Assembly: GCA_035285325.1 (NCBI GenBank)
Contig: JAYKJB010000132.1
Coordinates: 25,683-89,682, forward strand
Source of the DNA: Candidatus Sericytochromatia bacterium
GTDB taxonomy: Bacteria > Cyanobacteriota > Sericytochromatia > S15B-MN24 > JAQBPE01
Length of the DNA stretch: 64,000 nucleotides
Reading direction: 5' to 3'
The notes beneath the pieces were generated by a model. The model ran no database searches. It had not been told where the DNA came from and worked only from the letters and a program-made list of their open reading frames with translations. Each line of letters opens with the position of its first letter. Position 1 is the stretch's first letter. Positions 1 through 8,644 of this stretch are shown here, one piece after another. Position numbers and translations under genes: made by a program.

Positions 1-483
1 AGTCAGACGCGATTTGTTCACCAGGATGGTCGGGCCAGCACAGCTAATTTCAGACATCTCCACCAACCGCTGGTCATTGATGGAAAGGGCCTCTGCCCCG
101 CTCGCGCGCAGCTCGTTGACAATCTTCAGCAGGTCTTCGTTGTGAACGATCGCGATGTTCGGATTTTCCCCCTGGCTCAATGGCTTCACGCTGTCGGCAA
201 TCTCAACTTCAATGCCTTGGCCTGAAGCTGCTTGATGCCGACTGGAAATAGCGGCCTTGACAGGTGCCGCCTCATTGGCCTGTTTGACCCGGTAGCGCAG
301 CGACTCGAGTTGGCGGGACAAGCGGACGTTCTCAGCCTCTGCATCCTTGAGCATCAAGACCAACTCTTCCACGCGCCGGCTCGGCAAGTCGTTACGGAAG
401 GCTGACTGGGCCTTGAACTGCGCCACGATCAACAGCCCGGAGGCCAGAGACGTCAGGGTGACAGGAACAATCCAGTGTTTCAC
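1..483 (-). CDS. DUF881 (YlxW/YlxX-like) membrane-anchored protein, partial
   Basis: Only the N-terminal 161 codons are visible; the gene runs off the left edge. It starts at a GTG (483) behind an AGGGTGG ribosome-binding site. One hydrophobic segment near the start is followed by a heptad-rich coiled coil (about residues 30-75). The conserved DUF881 core then shows NEDLL, the ELRASGAEALSIN block and GPTILVN. DUF881 proteins commonly sit just after ftsQ in division clusters of Gram-positives and relatives, as here, 41 bp beyond the ftsQ stop. Their function is not established; an envelope or divisome role is inferred from position. Confidence 0.85.
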   Translation of the reverse strand, partial: MKHWIVPVTLTSLASGLLIVAQFKAQSAFRNDLPSRRVEELVLMLKDAEAENVRLSRQLESLRYRVKQANEAAPVKAAISSRHQAASGQGIEVEIADSVKPLSQGENPNIAIVHNEDLLKIVNELRASGAEALSINDQRLVEMSEISCAGPTILVNKSRLT

Positions 484-524
484 GGGCCACCCTAACCAGT
501 CGCGCCAAATGGCGCGAAGGCGCT

Positions 525-1457
525 TCAGCGGGGAGGCGATGTGGTCGCGGTGGCTGGCGCGTGCTTTTCAGCCTCTTCAGCCTCCTTTTCCACCTTCACC
601 TCGTCACCGCTCTTCAGGACAAAGGTTGGACTCTTCGGAAACCGAAGATTGATGTATTTTAAGCGGGTTCGATATGTCTCCGCCAGGGGGCGCAGTTCCT
701 GGAACAGTGCGATTTTGAGCGCGGCCTGGTCAGGACTGCCGAGCCGGACCGGCCATCCCCCAATCGCCGCATACACGTCCTTCTCCCGCCGCAAGTCGAC
801 ACGGCCCGAGCTCTTGGCCGGCCACGCCACCAGCAGGTCAAGCAGGAATTGATGCAGAGACTTACCGATTCGATCTCCAGGCTGCATATCGAGCCAAACC
901 CTGGTCGAAAAGCGAGCACTGATCCGGGCGACCGGGGCAGCAAAGATCACGCCCTCCCGATCCGCCCAGCGAGCCAATGTTTCACCTGGCGGACCTTCCA
1001 CCCGAACCCAGGCCTCGCGCTCGACGATGGTCACTTCCAATCGGGGCGGAAACAGCCAGCGCTGAACGATCACGTTCTCAATGGCCGGCACTCGCGACAG
1101 TTGCTGGGAAATCGAGTGGGGATTCAACAAAAATAGAGGCGTATTCTGCGGGATGTAGAGGCGATTGAAGATGTCCTGCTTGCTCACCAGTCGATTACCG
1201 GTGACTGTCATCAGGCCGTCCCAGCGCCAAAAACCACCGAACCACAACCACCAGATGGCGAATCCCAGCAGCAGGGCAAACGGCACGCGGGCGAAACGAA
1301 GCAGACGTATCGCGGTCCTGCGGCGGCGTCGATACTCTCGGTCAGCGCTTTCGGTGCCTCGCGATAACCAATCGAACTCGCGAGCTGCGGGTGTCCCCAA
1401 AGAGGTACTGTGCCGATGGCCAGTCGCCTCGCTATCGCGTTCACCGCGTCCCGACAT
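525..1457 (-). CDS. ftsQ: Cell division protein FtsQ (POTRA domain)
   Basis: FtsQ/DivIB is a bitopic membrane protein that links early and late divisome proteins. An arginine-rich cytoplasmic tail (REYRRRRRTAIRLLRF) leads into one membrane segment rich in Trp (FAIWWLWFGGFWRW). A POTRA domain follows (VTGNRLVSKQDIFNRL, with FLLNPHSI and VIVQRWLFPPRLEVTI), then a beta domain and a charged, low-complexity C-terminus. I chose the ATG at 1457 (310 aa), which overlaps the murB stop by 17 bp; an upstream ATG at 1496 would overlap by 56 bp. Position after murB and before a DUF881 gene supports the call. Confidence 0.88.
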   Translation of the reverse strand: MSGRGERDSEATGHRHSTSLGTPAAREFDWLSRGTESADREYRRRRRTAIRLLRFARVPFALLLGFAIWWLWFGGFWRWDGLMTVTGNRLVSKQDIFNRLYIPQNTPLFLLNPHSISQQLSRVPAIENVIVQRWLFPPRLEVTIVEREAWVRVEGPPGETLARWADREGVIFAAPVARISARFSTRVWLDMQPGDRIGKSLHQFLLDLLVAWPAKSSGRVDLRREKDVYAAIGGWPVRLGSPDQAALKIALFQELRPLAETYRTRLKYINLRFPKSPTFVLKSGDEVKVEKEAEEAEKHAPATATTSPPR

Positions 1458-2379
1458 GAATTCCCAAACCGACCACCTCCGGCACGAGATGGACACCGTA
1501 GCGAGCTTCTACGGCCTTTTGAAGATAGATAATGACAGAATTGATGTCATCCGCAGTCGCTCCTCCGCGATTGACAATGAAATTCGCGTGTTTTTCAGAC
1601 ACCTGAGCCTGGCCGACCTGGTACCCCTTGGCACCTATCGCTTCAATCAAAGCGCCGGCAGCCGGCAGACCGTCACCGGGATTGCGAAACGTGCTGCCGC
1701 CCGAGGGAAAATTGGTCGGCTGCTTCTCGTTGCGCCACCGCTGCAATTCACGAATTTTCTCCCTGGCGGCCTGCCGATCCACCGGTGGCAGAAGCCAAAA
1801 GCCCTCCAGGAAAACCAGCGGCTCATCCTGCAAACGACTGTGACGATAGGCGAACTGGAAATCTTCCTTGGACCACCCTTGGACCTGCCCCATGCCATCA
1901 AGAACGAGGCCCTCCAGGAAATGGTCCGAAACCGCGAGGCCATGGGCACTGGCGTTCATCGCAACGGCGCCGCCGAGGCTTCCTGGCACGCCGACCAGCG
2001 GTTCGACTCCGCCGAAACCAGCTTGATTCACCGAGACGACGAACTGCGCGCACGGCACACCCGCTTGGGCTCGCACAAGGGCGTGCCCTTCCTGATCCGT
2101 GATATCCACGGAAGAAAAATGGGCACCCAAACGGATCACCAGACCATCGAATCCCTCATCAGCAACCAGCACGTTACTGCCCCGCCCGAGGGCCCGCCAC
2201 GGAACCTGATGCTCGGTGGCCCAGCGGCACGCGACCTGAAGGGTGGAGAGGTCGACGGGTTCGATGAAGTAACGCGCAGAACCGCCCACCTGCCAGGTGT
2301 TGAAGCTGGAGAGGGAGACGTTTTCTCGAATGCCGGCGGGAAGTGTCATGGGGGTGGTATCAACCTTGATTGGCAGCAT
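1441..2379 (-). CDS. murB: UDP-N-acetylenolpyruvoylglucosamine reductase MurB
   Basis: Cytosolic FAD enzyme that reduces UDP-GlcNAc-enolpyruvate to UDP-MurNAc in peptidoglycan precursor synthesis. The FAD-binding half shows NTWQVGGSARYF, LGRGSNVLVAD and GVPGSLGGAVAMN. The MurB C-terminal domain shows the catalytic-serine region FPSGGSTFRNP and, near the end, EKHANFIVN and LVPEV with the conserved Glu. The start at 2379 has an AGGGGG ribosome-binding site that overlaps the murC stop (2389-2391), so translation is probably coupled. Length (312 aa) is normal for the short, type II form. Confidence 0.95.
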   Translation of the reverse strand: MLPIKVDTTPMTLPAGIRENVSLSSFNTWQVGGSARYFIEPVDLSTLQVACRWATEHQVPWRALGRGSNVLVADEGFDGLVIRLGAHFSSVDITDQEGHALVRAQAGVPCAQFVVSVNQAGFGGVEPLVGVPGSLGGAVAMNASAHGLAVSDHFLEGLVLDGMGQVQGWSKEDFQFAYRHSRLQDEPLVFLEGFWLLPPVDRQAAREKIRELQRWRNEKQPTNFPSGGSTFRNPGDGLPAAGALIEAIGAKGYQVGQAQVSEKHANFIVNRGGATADDINSVIIYLQKAVEARYGVHLVPEVVGLGIHVGTR

Positions 2380-2388
2380 TCACGCCCC

Positions 2389-3768
2389 CTAAGCCGTTCG
2401 TGCTGCCGGATCGAAGCGGTCTTCCAAGCGCGATAGCAACGGCTGAGCGACCAAGTGAATATCCCCCGCTCCAAGCAGCAGGACCAGGTCACCTGGATTG
2501 GCCTGGCCCGCCAGATGCTCGACGGCGGCCTGATGGGAAGGGGTATGAGCGACCGGGACCCCTGGCATCGCCTCCCTGACGAGGTCTGTCAGGGAACCTG
2601 CATCCACCTTTCGAGGCGCTTCGCCGGCGCCGTAGGTATTCAGGATCGTCACACTGCGCGAGCCACCAAACGAATCACTGAATTCCTTGAGAAGTGCCTC
2701 GAGCCTGGAGTGCCGATGGGGTTGGAAAACCGCGTGAATGGGACGACCAAGCAAGGCCGCCGCAGAGAGCGTCGCTTTGACCTCTGATGGGTGGTGAGCG
2801 TAGTCGTCCACCACCGTCACCCCTCCCACCGTTCCAATGGTCTGGAAGCGCCGCTTGACTCCTCCAAACGCGACCAGTGCTCGCTGCATCGGGATGGGGG
2901 TAATCCCCATTTTCAGGCTGGCCACGATGGCGGCGGTGGCATTGAGGACATTGTGGTGCCCGCCCACCTTCAAGGCATACGGAACGCCGGCGACCTCGAA
3001 GGTGGAGCCTTCTGAACTGAGCCTCACCTGTTTAATGGGAAAATCGGCATCCGAGCTGGTTCCGTAGGTCACAAATGGGACACTCACTCGGTCCCGCAGG
3101 TCGCGAACCCCGGCGTCATCCAGACACCCCACCACCAGGGAACCGGCCGGAAGGGCACGAATGAAGGAGGCCACCACCTCAATGATCTCATCCAGGTTCT
3201 TGTAATGTTCAAGGTGATCACCCTCGAGGTTGGTAACAATCACCAGCTTGGCCGTCAGGTTGACCAGCGACTTGTCGCTTTCGTCCGCCTCGGCCACCAG
3301 CCAAGGCCCCTCCCCGTGGCGTGCGTTACCGCCAAGTGCCGGCAGATCTCCTCCCAATAGAACGGTCGGATCCAGATCGGCAGCCAGCAAAATCGCGGAG
3401 AGCATTGCCGTCGTGGTGGTCTTGCCGTGCGTCCCCGTGACGGCCACACTGCTCTTTGCGGCCATCAAGCGCCCTAAAACGGCAGACCGATGGTGAATCG
3501 GCAAGCCGCGTCGAAGGGCTTCAGCCACCTCTGGGTTCTCCGTGGACACCGCCGTGGAGACCACCAAGGCGCGCGCGTCAGGCCCGACATTCTCCGCGGC
3601 GTGGCCGATGTGAACCGTAATCCCCAAGGACTGAAGGCGCTGAACCGTGGCCGACATCTGGGCATCGGAACCAGAAACACGAACGCCCTTGGCGTGACAC
3701 ACCTGGGCAACGGCACTCATCCCCACGCCACCGATGCCGACGAAGTGCAAGGATTGGGGAAGATTCAC
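2389..3768 (-). CDS. murC: UDP-N-acetylmuramate--L-alanine ligase MurC
   Basis: ATP-dependent ligase adding L-Ala to UDP-MurNAc, the first amino-acid step of the peptidoglycan stem peptide. The N-terminal Rossmann region has HFVGIGGVGMSA. The Mur-ligase P-loop is GTHGKTTTT (about residue 112), the central domain has EADESDKS, and the C-terminal domain has DDYAHHPSEVKATL, typical of MurC. The 459 aa length is normal. A 141-bp gap separates it from murG upstream, the largest gap in this cluster, so a secondary promoter there is possible; I saw no convincing one. Confidence 0.96.
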   Translation of the reverse strand: MNLPQSLHFVGIGGVGMSAVAQVCHAKGVRVSGSDAQMSATVQRLQSLGITVHIGHAAENVGPDARALVVSTAVSTENPEVAEALRRGLPIHHRSAVLGRLMAAKSSVAVTGTHGKTTTTAMLSAILLAADLDPTVLLGGDLPALGGNARHGEGPWLVAEADESDKSLVNLTAKLVIVTNLEGDHLEHYKNLDEIIEVVASFIRALPAGSLVVGCLDDAGVRDLRDRVSVPFVTYGTSSDADFPIKQVRLSSEGSTFEVAGVPYALKVGGHHNVLNATAAIVASLKMGITPIPMQRALVAFGGVKRRFQTIGTVGGVTVVDDYAHHPSEVKATLSAAALLGRPIHAVFQPHRHSRLEALLKEFSDSFGGSRSVTILNTYGAGEAPRKVDAGSLTDLVREAMPGVPVAHTPSHQAAVEHLAGQANPGDLVLLLGAGDIHLVAQPLLSRLEDRFDPAARTA

Positions 3769-3909
3769 TGACTTGTTCCTTCAACGTGGAGCGGCGCGTT
3801 TCAATTATGCGCGCCGCGGAGCGCGAGGGGAGGTGAGTCGCATCACCCGCCGCTGCGTCGCTAGCAGCATTGCTTCCAGCGATCTTTGAATCCCAGCGGG
3901 GTCTGGGGC

Positions 3910-4995
3910 TCAAAGCAGACTCAGGAGCAACTTGGCCAGTTTATCGGCAGCCTCTGGACGTCCGGTTCGCCGACTGGCCTCGGCCATGCTACATAACGAC
4001 TCTGCGCTGCGCAACAAGGGGAACAGGGTGTCGGACAGACCCGTCACCTGGCAGTCATGATCATCGACCACGACTGCTGCGCCGGCTTCCACCAAGGCCC
4101 GAGCGTTCAGGCCCTGGTGGCCCCCCGCGTGCGGGTAGGGGACCAGGATCATGGGTCGGCCGGCCGCACTGAGTTCTGCAATCGTGGTAGCACCGGCTCG
4201 ACTGATCGCCAGTTCGCAGGCCGCAATGGCGGTTGGCATCTCCTGAAGGAACGCGTGGATCTGCAAACGCGGCCCGCAGTGTTCTCTGAGCGCTTCCACT
4301 GTCGCTGCGTGGTCCGCCTGACCCGTCACGAACAACACCGACCAACGGGTGCTGTTCAGCAGTTCCGGGATCAAGGTGGTGACTGCGCGATTGATCACCC
4401 GAGCGCCTTGAGACCCCCCCGTGACCAGCAAAAGGGGGGAATCATCCGCAAAGCCGAGCACCCTGCGCGCCTGCTGGGTTGACTGTTCGGTGACCCCCGC
4501 GCGTACCGGGTTACCGAAGCGCTCGCTGCACGCCGCCGGGAGATAGGCTTCGGTGCCCGGAAGGGAAGTGGCCACCCGCTTCGCGTGACGCGCGAACCAA
4601 CGGTTGACCTTTCCGGGATAAACATTTTGTTCATGCAGGACGTAAGGAACGCGTTTGAACAAACACGCCATCAGCACGGGTGCGCAGACGTAGCCTCCTG
4701 TCGCCAGCACCACCCGAGGTTTCTCGCGATCGAATACGCGGATCAGTTGCCCGAACGCCCGCGCGGTTTGCCAGAGGGCGTGCAGGCTCTTCAACGGATT
4801 GGGGGAAAGTCCAGCTGAAGGTACGCCCACGAACCTGAGTCCAGACGCTGGGGCGACTTCGCCCTCGATGCGCTCAGGGTTTCCGACATACAGCAAGCCG
4901 ACCTCGGGGGCGAGGCGTTGGAGTCGCTCCGCAACCGCCAGGGCAGGATACAGGTGACCACCCGTGCCACCACCAGTCAGGATGATCTCAGCCAT
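3910..4995 (-). CDS. murG: UDP-GlcNAc:lipid I GlcNAc transferase MurG
   Basis: Peripheral inner-membrane GT-B glycosyltransferase that converts lipid I to lipid II. The N-terminus carries the first glycine-rich loop (ILTGGGTGGHLYPA), then VLATGGYVCAPV, HEQNVYPG and the second glycine loop VTGGSQGA. The C-terminal half has ISRAGATTIAE and LVPYPHAGGHQGLNA for UDP-GlcNAc binding. Length (361 aa) matches the family. It lies 45 bp after ftsW on the same strand. Confidence 0.95.
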   Translation of the reverse strand: MAEIILTGGGTGGHLYPALAVAERLQRLAPEVGLLYVGNPERIEGEVAPASGLRFVGVPSAGLSPNPLKSLHALWQTARAFGQLIRVFDREKPRVVLATGGYVCAPVLMACLFKRVPYVLHEQNVYPGKVNRWFARHAKRVATSLPGTEAYLPAACSERFGNPVRAGVTEQSTQQARRVLGFADDSPLLLVTGGSQGARVINRAVTTLIPELLNSTRWSVLFVTGQADHAATVEALREHCGPRLQIHAFLQEMPTAIAACELAISRAGATTIAELSAAGRPMILVPYPHAGGHQGLNARALVEAGAAVVVDDHDCQVTGLSDTLFPLLRSAESLCSMAEASRRTGRPEAADKLAKLLLSLL

Positions 4996-5040
4996 GAATT
5001 CAACCTTCGATCGCCTCGTTGTCGGCAGGCCGCATCATCG

Positions 5041-6234
5041 TCAGGCCGTGGGGCTTGGTTCCACGGGCGTGGATTCCGCCTGTCTCTGAATCTGTCGACT
5101 GATGTTGAGAAGCAACCCCATCGATATCAGGGTGATGGTCAAGGAACTTCCCCCGAAACTCATGAATGGCAGGGGAATCCCGGTCGTTGGCAGCGATGCC
5201 GTGACCACCCCCAAGTTGATAAAGGCCTGCGCCACCACCGTGGAGGTCAGGGCGATGGCGAGCAGAGCCAAAAAAGGATCTTTGGACTTTCCCGCGATCG
5301 AGATACCGCGCCAGGCCAACGCGAAGAATAGCACAAGGAGCGCCAATCCCCCCACCAGTCCGAGTTCTTCAGCCATCACGGCGAAAATGAAGTCGGCATA
5401 TTGGATGGGCAAGTAAAAGAGCTTCTGCTTGCTCTGGCCCCAGCCCTGCCCCAGGATGCCACCGGAGCCGATGGCCATCAGAGACTGAACGAGTTGATAG
5501 CCATTGCCCTGAGGATCCGACCACGGGTTCAAAAATCCCAACCAACGAAGTCGCTGATAGGGCGTCGACCAGGAGATATAGAGCACGGCGGAGGTGGCAA
5601 TCGCTCCCGCCGTGACCATGTAAGCAAGTCGCGTCCCGTAACTGTAAAACAGCACGAAGGCCGAGAAGGCCAGGACGATCGTGGTTCCCAGGTCCGGTTG
5701 CACGAGCACCAGGCCAAGGACCGCAATGGCCGGAAAGAAGGCCTGTCGAAGCGACTGAGACGTCCAAGGGAGGTCGCTGTGGCGAGCCAGAATGTCGGCC
5801 AGGTACAGAGCCAAACTCAACTTGGCGAGTTCGGAGGGTTGGACCGAGAGTGGACCGAATCGTAACCAGCGACTTGAACCCAACTCAGTCACTCCGAGGC
5901 CGGGGATCTGGGTGGCGAGAAGTAACACGGCGGTCAAGATCAGCAAAGGTTTCGCGAGAAAGCGAACAAATGCCAGATCGGCCGTGGCTGCAAGCAACAT
6001 CAAGGTAAGCCCGAACACACACCACATGCCCTGGCGCTGGACGTAGTACAGACTATGGTGCAGTTCACTCTCGGCGACTGGCGCGCTGGCGCTCAAGATC
6101 GACAGCAAGCCCCAGGCCAGCAAGACCAGGACAATGACCAGCAACGGCAGATCGAATTGCGATGATCGTCTGGCCCTAGCTCGCCGAGGAATCGGGGCGG
6201 ATTCCCAGGGAGTTGACGATTGACTTGAAGGCAC
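5041..6234 (-). CDS. ftsW: SEDS peptidoglycan glycosyltransferase FtsW
   Basis: Polytopic SEDS protein that polymerises lipid II at the septum with its partner FtsI, also encoded in this cluster. About ten hydrophobic segments are visible, with the family motif PLPFMSFGGSS near the end and QPSELAKLSLALYLAD in the middle. No ATG lies near the murD end. I chose the GTG at 6234 (397 aa) because GAGGA sits about 8 bp upstream; it overlaps murD by 59 bp. A longer frame opens at 6303 but overlaps murD by 128 bp. Placement between murD and murG argues for FtsW rather than RodA or SpoVE. Confidence 0.9.
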   Translation of the reverse strand: MPSSQSSTPWESAPIPRRARARRSSQFDLPLLVIVLVLLAWGLLSILSASAPVAESELHHSLYYVQRQGMWCVFGLTLMLLAATADLAFVRFLAKPLLILTAVLLLATQIPGLGVTELGSSRWLRFGPLSVQPSELAKLSLALYLADILARHSDLPWTSQSLRQAFFPAIAVLGLVLVQPDLGTTIVLAFSAFVLFYSYGTRLAYMVTAGAIATSAVLYISWSTPYQRLRWLGFLNPWSDPQGNGYQLVQSLMAIGSGGILGQGWGQSKQKLFYLPIQYADFIFAVMAEELGLVGGLALLVLFFALAWRGISIAGKSKDPFLALLAIALTSTVVAQAFINLGVVTASLPTTGIPLPFMSFGGSSLTITLISMGLLLNISRQIQRQAESTPVEPSPTA

Positions 6235-7609
6235 GGCCACGATCCTCGTAGTCCTTGAACATATCGAAACTGGTGCAGGCTGGCGAGAAAAGCACCACAT
6301 CACCCGCCTTGGAGCGGTCCTGCGCGAACATCACGGCGTCCTTGAGCGACTCCGCCTGGAAGATGCGATCAAACCCGCTTTGGCGAAGCGCCTTATCAAA
6401 CAAGGGCGCCGCTTCACCCAGCAAGACCACGTGCTGAACGCGTTCGCAGATGGCCTGCAGCAAGGGAGCCATGTCCCCTCCCTTGTCCCGTCCCCCTGCG
6501 ATCAGAATGATCGGCTCAGAGAACGCGGCGATCGCCTTGACCGTCGCGTCGTAGTTGGTTCCCTTGCTGTCATTGACCCAGAGCACGCCGTCCGCAGCAG
6601 GCAGCAGTTCGATGCGATGCTCCACTCCCCTGAATTTCGCGATAGCCTCACGGACCGGCTCCACCCGGAGGCCAAGCGCAGCCGCGATCGCCACGGCGGC
6701 AAGCACGTTCTCCAGATTGTGCTGGCCCCGCAGCGGCACCTCCGCAACCGGCATGACGGAAACGGAACCCCCGTCAGAGTTCAGCACGATCCAGTCATCC
6801 ACGACGCACACGCCACGCCCCAACGGACGTCTCGCGGAGAAAAGCAGTTCCCTGCCCTGAAGCGTGCCGGACAAGGAGTAGACCGTCGGGTCATCCGCAT
6901 TGAGGACGGCCCAGTCGTCCGGTGTTTGATTCTCAAAAATGCGGCACTTGGCCCGCCAGTATGCATCCCGGGTGCCGTGTCGATTCAGGTGGTCGTCGCT
7001 GAGATTGAGAATGGCCGCCACCTTTGGCCGAAAGGTCGAGATCGTTTCCAACTGAAAGGAACTGACCTCTGCCACGATCGCCTCGGCAGGTTCCGCGACA
7101 AAGCTCACCAGTGGGGTTCCGATGTTTCCCCCGACCAATGTCTGCACTCCGGCACTGCGAAGAATCTCTCCGACCAAAGTCGTGGTGGTGGTTTTGCCAT
7201 TGGAACCGGTAATGGCGATGTAGGGGGTGTGGGGCCGGAGTTGAAAGGCGACTTCGATTTCTCCCAGCACGGGGACGCCGTCTGCCAATGCGGCTTGGAC
7301 AATCGGCAGGTCGACCGGCACCCCGGGGGACACCACCAGAACATCAGCGTCAAGACAGGCTGAGGAGTGGCCGCCCCCGTCGACTCGGAAATCCCGTCCC
7401 AGTTCCGCGCGGACCAATGGCTCCAGCACGTCGTTGCTGCGCGTGTCGCTCAGAATCAACTCACAGCCAAGTCCAGAGAGGACCTTGGCGCAGGCCAGGC
7501 CGCTGCGCCCGAGCCCCAGGATGGTAACGGTTTTATTTTGCCAATCCACCTTGGATGCAACCTTCAGAGAAGCAAGCTCAATCGCTTGCGGACTTCCATG
7601 ATAGCCCAT
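6176..7609 (-). CDS. murD: UDP-N-acetylmuramoyl-L-alanine--D-glutamate ligase MurD
   Basis: Cytosolic ligase adding D-Glu to UDP-MurNAc-L-Ala. The N-terminus has a Rossmann motif (VTILGLGRSGLACAK). The ATP loop is GSNGKTTTT, followed by EVSSFQLE and NLSDDHLNRHGT, the classic MurD block. The C-terminal domain has NDSKGTNYDATVKAI and SPACTSFDMFKDYEDRG. The 477 aa protein includes a 16-20 residue N-terminal extension over typical MurD, so a later start is possible. It is 30 bp after mraY and overlaps ftsW. Confidence 0.96.
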   Translation of the reverse strand: MGYHGSPQAIELASLKVASKVDWQNKTVTILGLGRSGLACAKVLSGLGCELILSDTRSNDVLEPLVRAELGRDFRVDGGGHSSACLDADVLVVSPGVPVDLPIVQAALADGVPVLGEIEVAFQLRPHTPYIAITGSNGKTTTTTLVGEILRSAGVQTLVGGNIGTPLVSFVAEPAEAIVAEVSSFQLETISTFRPKVAAILNLSDDHLNRHGTRDAYWRAKCRIFENQTPDDWAVLNADDPTVYSLSGTLQGRELLFSARRPLGRGVCVVDDWIVLNSDGGSVSVMPVAEVPLRGQHNLENVLAAVAIAAALGLRVEPVREAIAKFRGVEHRIELLPAADGVLWVNDSKGTNYDATVKAIAAFSEPIILIAGGRDKGGDMAPLLQAICERVQHVVLLGEAAPLFDKALRQSGFDRIFQAESLKDAVMFAQDRSKAGDVVLFSPACTSFDMFKDYEDRGRAFKSIVNSLGIRPDSSAS

Positions 7610-7639
7610 TCCTCACGATTATTCGATTGGGGGCCAGAT

Positions 7640-8644
7640 TCACAGCCGCGGCGCTCCCCACACCGCCAGGGCGGCGCACATGGCCCCCAAGAGTGCAAAT
7701 CGGGCCACGACCTTGGTTTCCTTCAAGCCCGACAGCTCGAAATGGTGATGAAGCGGGCTCATCTTGAGCAGACGCTTGCCACCCGTGCGCTTGAAATAGG
7801 TCACCTGCGCGATGACGGAGAGGGTCTCCACGATGAAGACCGCTCCGATGAGGGCGTACCAGAGTTCCACGTGACCGAGGATCGCAGCTCCACCGAGGGC
7901 TGCCCCCAGCGCGAGAGAACCAGTATCCCCCATGAACACCTGGGCTGGATGAGCATTGAACCACAGGAAACCGAGGCAGCCGCCCACCAGGGCCAGCAGG
8001 GCGCCCGTCAGGCCCAGATTCAGGGAGAGGTCGTTCCCCACCAGGCCGGCGGATAACCAGACCACGCAGCCAAGCGCCATGGCCGCAATGGCCACCGTCG
8101 TGCCTGCCAGGCCATCGAGACCATCCGTCAGATTGACCGCGTTGGAACTGCCCACGACGATGAAACACGCCACGGGCCAGTACCAATACCCGAGGTCCAG
8201 CACCCGCAAACCCGAAACAGGCGGCATCAGCCACACGGTGGACCAGCCCAGCTGGTGAAGCACCAGCAAAAAGACGACGGCGATCAGCACTTGCCCGGCT
8301 AACTTCTGGCGAGCGCTGAGCCCCTTGTTGGAGCGCTTTTTGATGATCAGCCAATCGTCAAGAAAGCCCAGGCCCGCGTAGGCCAGAACCAACCCCAAAA
8401 AGGCCAGCAAGACCGGGTGAGATAGACCTCCGAGGACACAGGTCAGCAGGAAGGGGAAGACAATCAACCATCCACCCATGCTGGGCGTGCCCGACTTGGC
8501 CTTGTGAGACTCAGGCCCCTCCTCGCGGATGACCTGCCCGAATTTCAACTCATGTAGCACGCGGATCAAAGGCCGCCCGACCGCCAGGGCTAACGCGAAG
8601 GCCACCAAAAGATAAGCGAGTGAGGGCAAGAATGAGCTGGTCAT
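7640..8644 (-). CDS. mraY: Phospho-N-acetylmuramoyl-pentapeptide-transferase MraY
   Basis: Integral membrane enzyme that moves phospho-MurNAc-pentapeptide onto undecaprenyl phosphate to make lipid I. About ten membrane segments are visible. Conserved cytoplasmic loops include KSGTPSMGG, the aspartate-rich FLDDWLIIKKRSNKGL, NAVNLTDGLDGLAG, HPAQVFMGDTGSLALG and the MraY-specific MSPLHHHFELSG. The ATG at 8644 overlaps the murF TGA by one base, so the two are probably coupled. The 334 aa length is standard. Confidence 0.96.
   Translation of the reverse strand: MTSSFLPSLAYLLVAFALALAVGRPLIRVLHELKFGQVIREEGPESHKAKSGTPSMGGWLIVFPFLLTCVLGGLSHPVLLAFLGLVLAYAGLGFLDDWLIIKKRSNKGLSARQKLAGQVLIAVVFLLVLHQLGWSTVWLMPPVSGLRVLDLGYWYWPVACFIVVGSSNAVNLTDGLDGLAGTTVAIAAMALGCVVWLSAGLVGNDLSLNLGLTGALLALVGGCLGFLWFNAHPAQVFMGDTGSLALGAALGGAAILGHVELWYALIGAVFIVETLSVIAQVTYFKRTGGKRLLKMSPLHHHFELSGLKETKVVARFALLGAMCAALAVWGAPRL

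Noticed and set aside
1165..2436. A 423-codon open frame on the plus strand opposite murB and ftsQ
   Set aside because: Low-complexity composition, no ribosome-binding site, and fully explained by the minus-strand murB/ftsQ codons in high-GC DNA.
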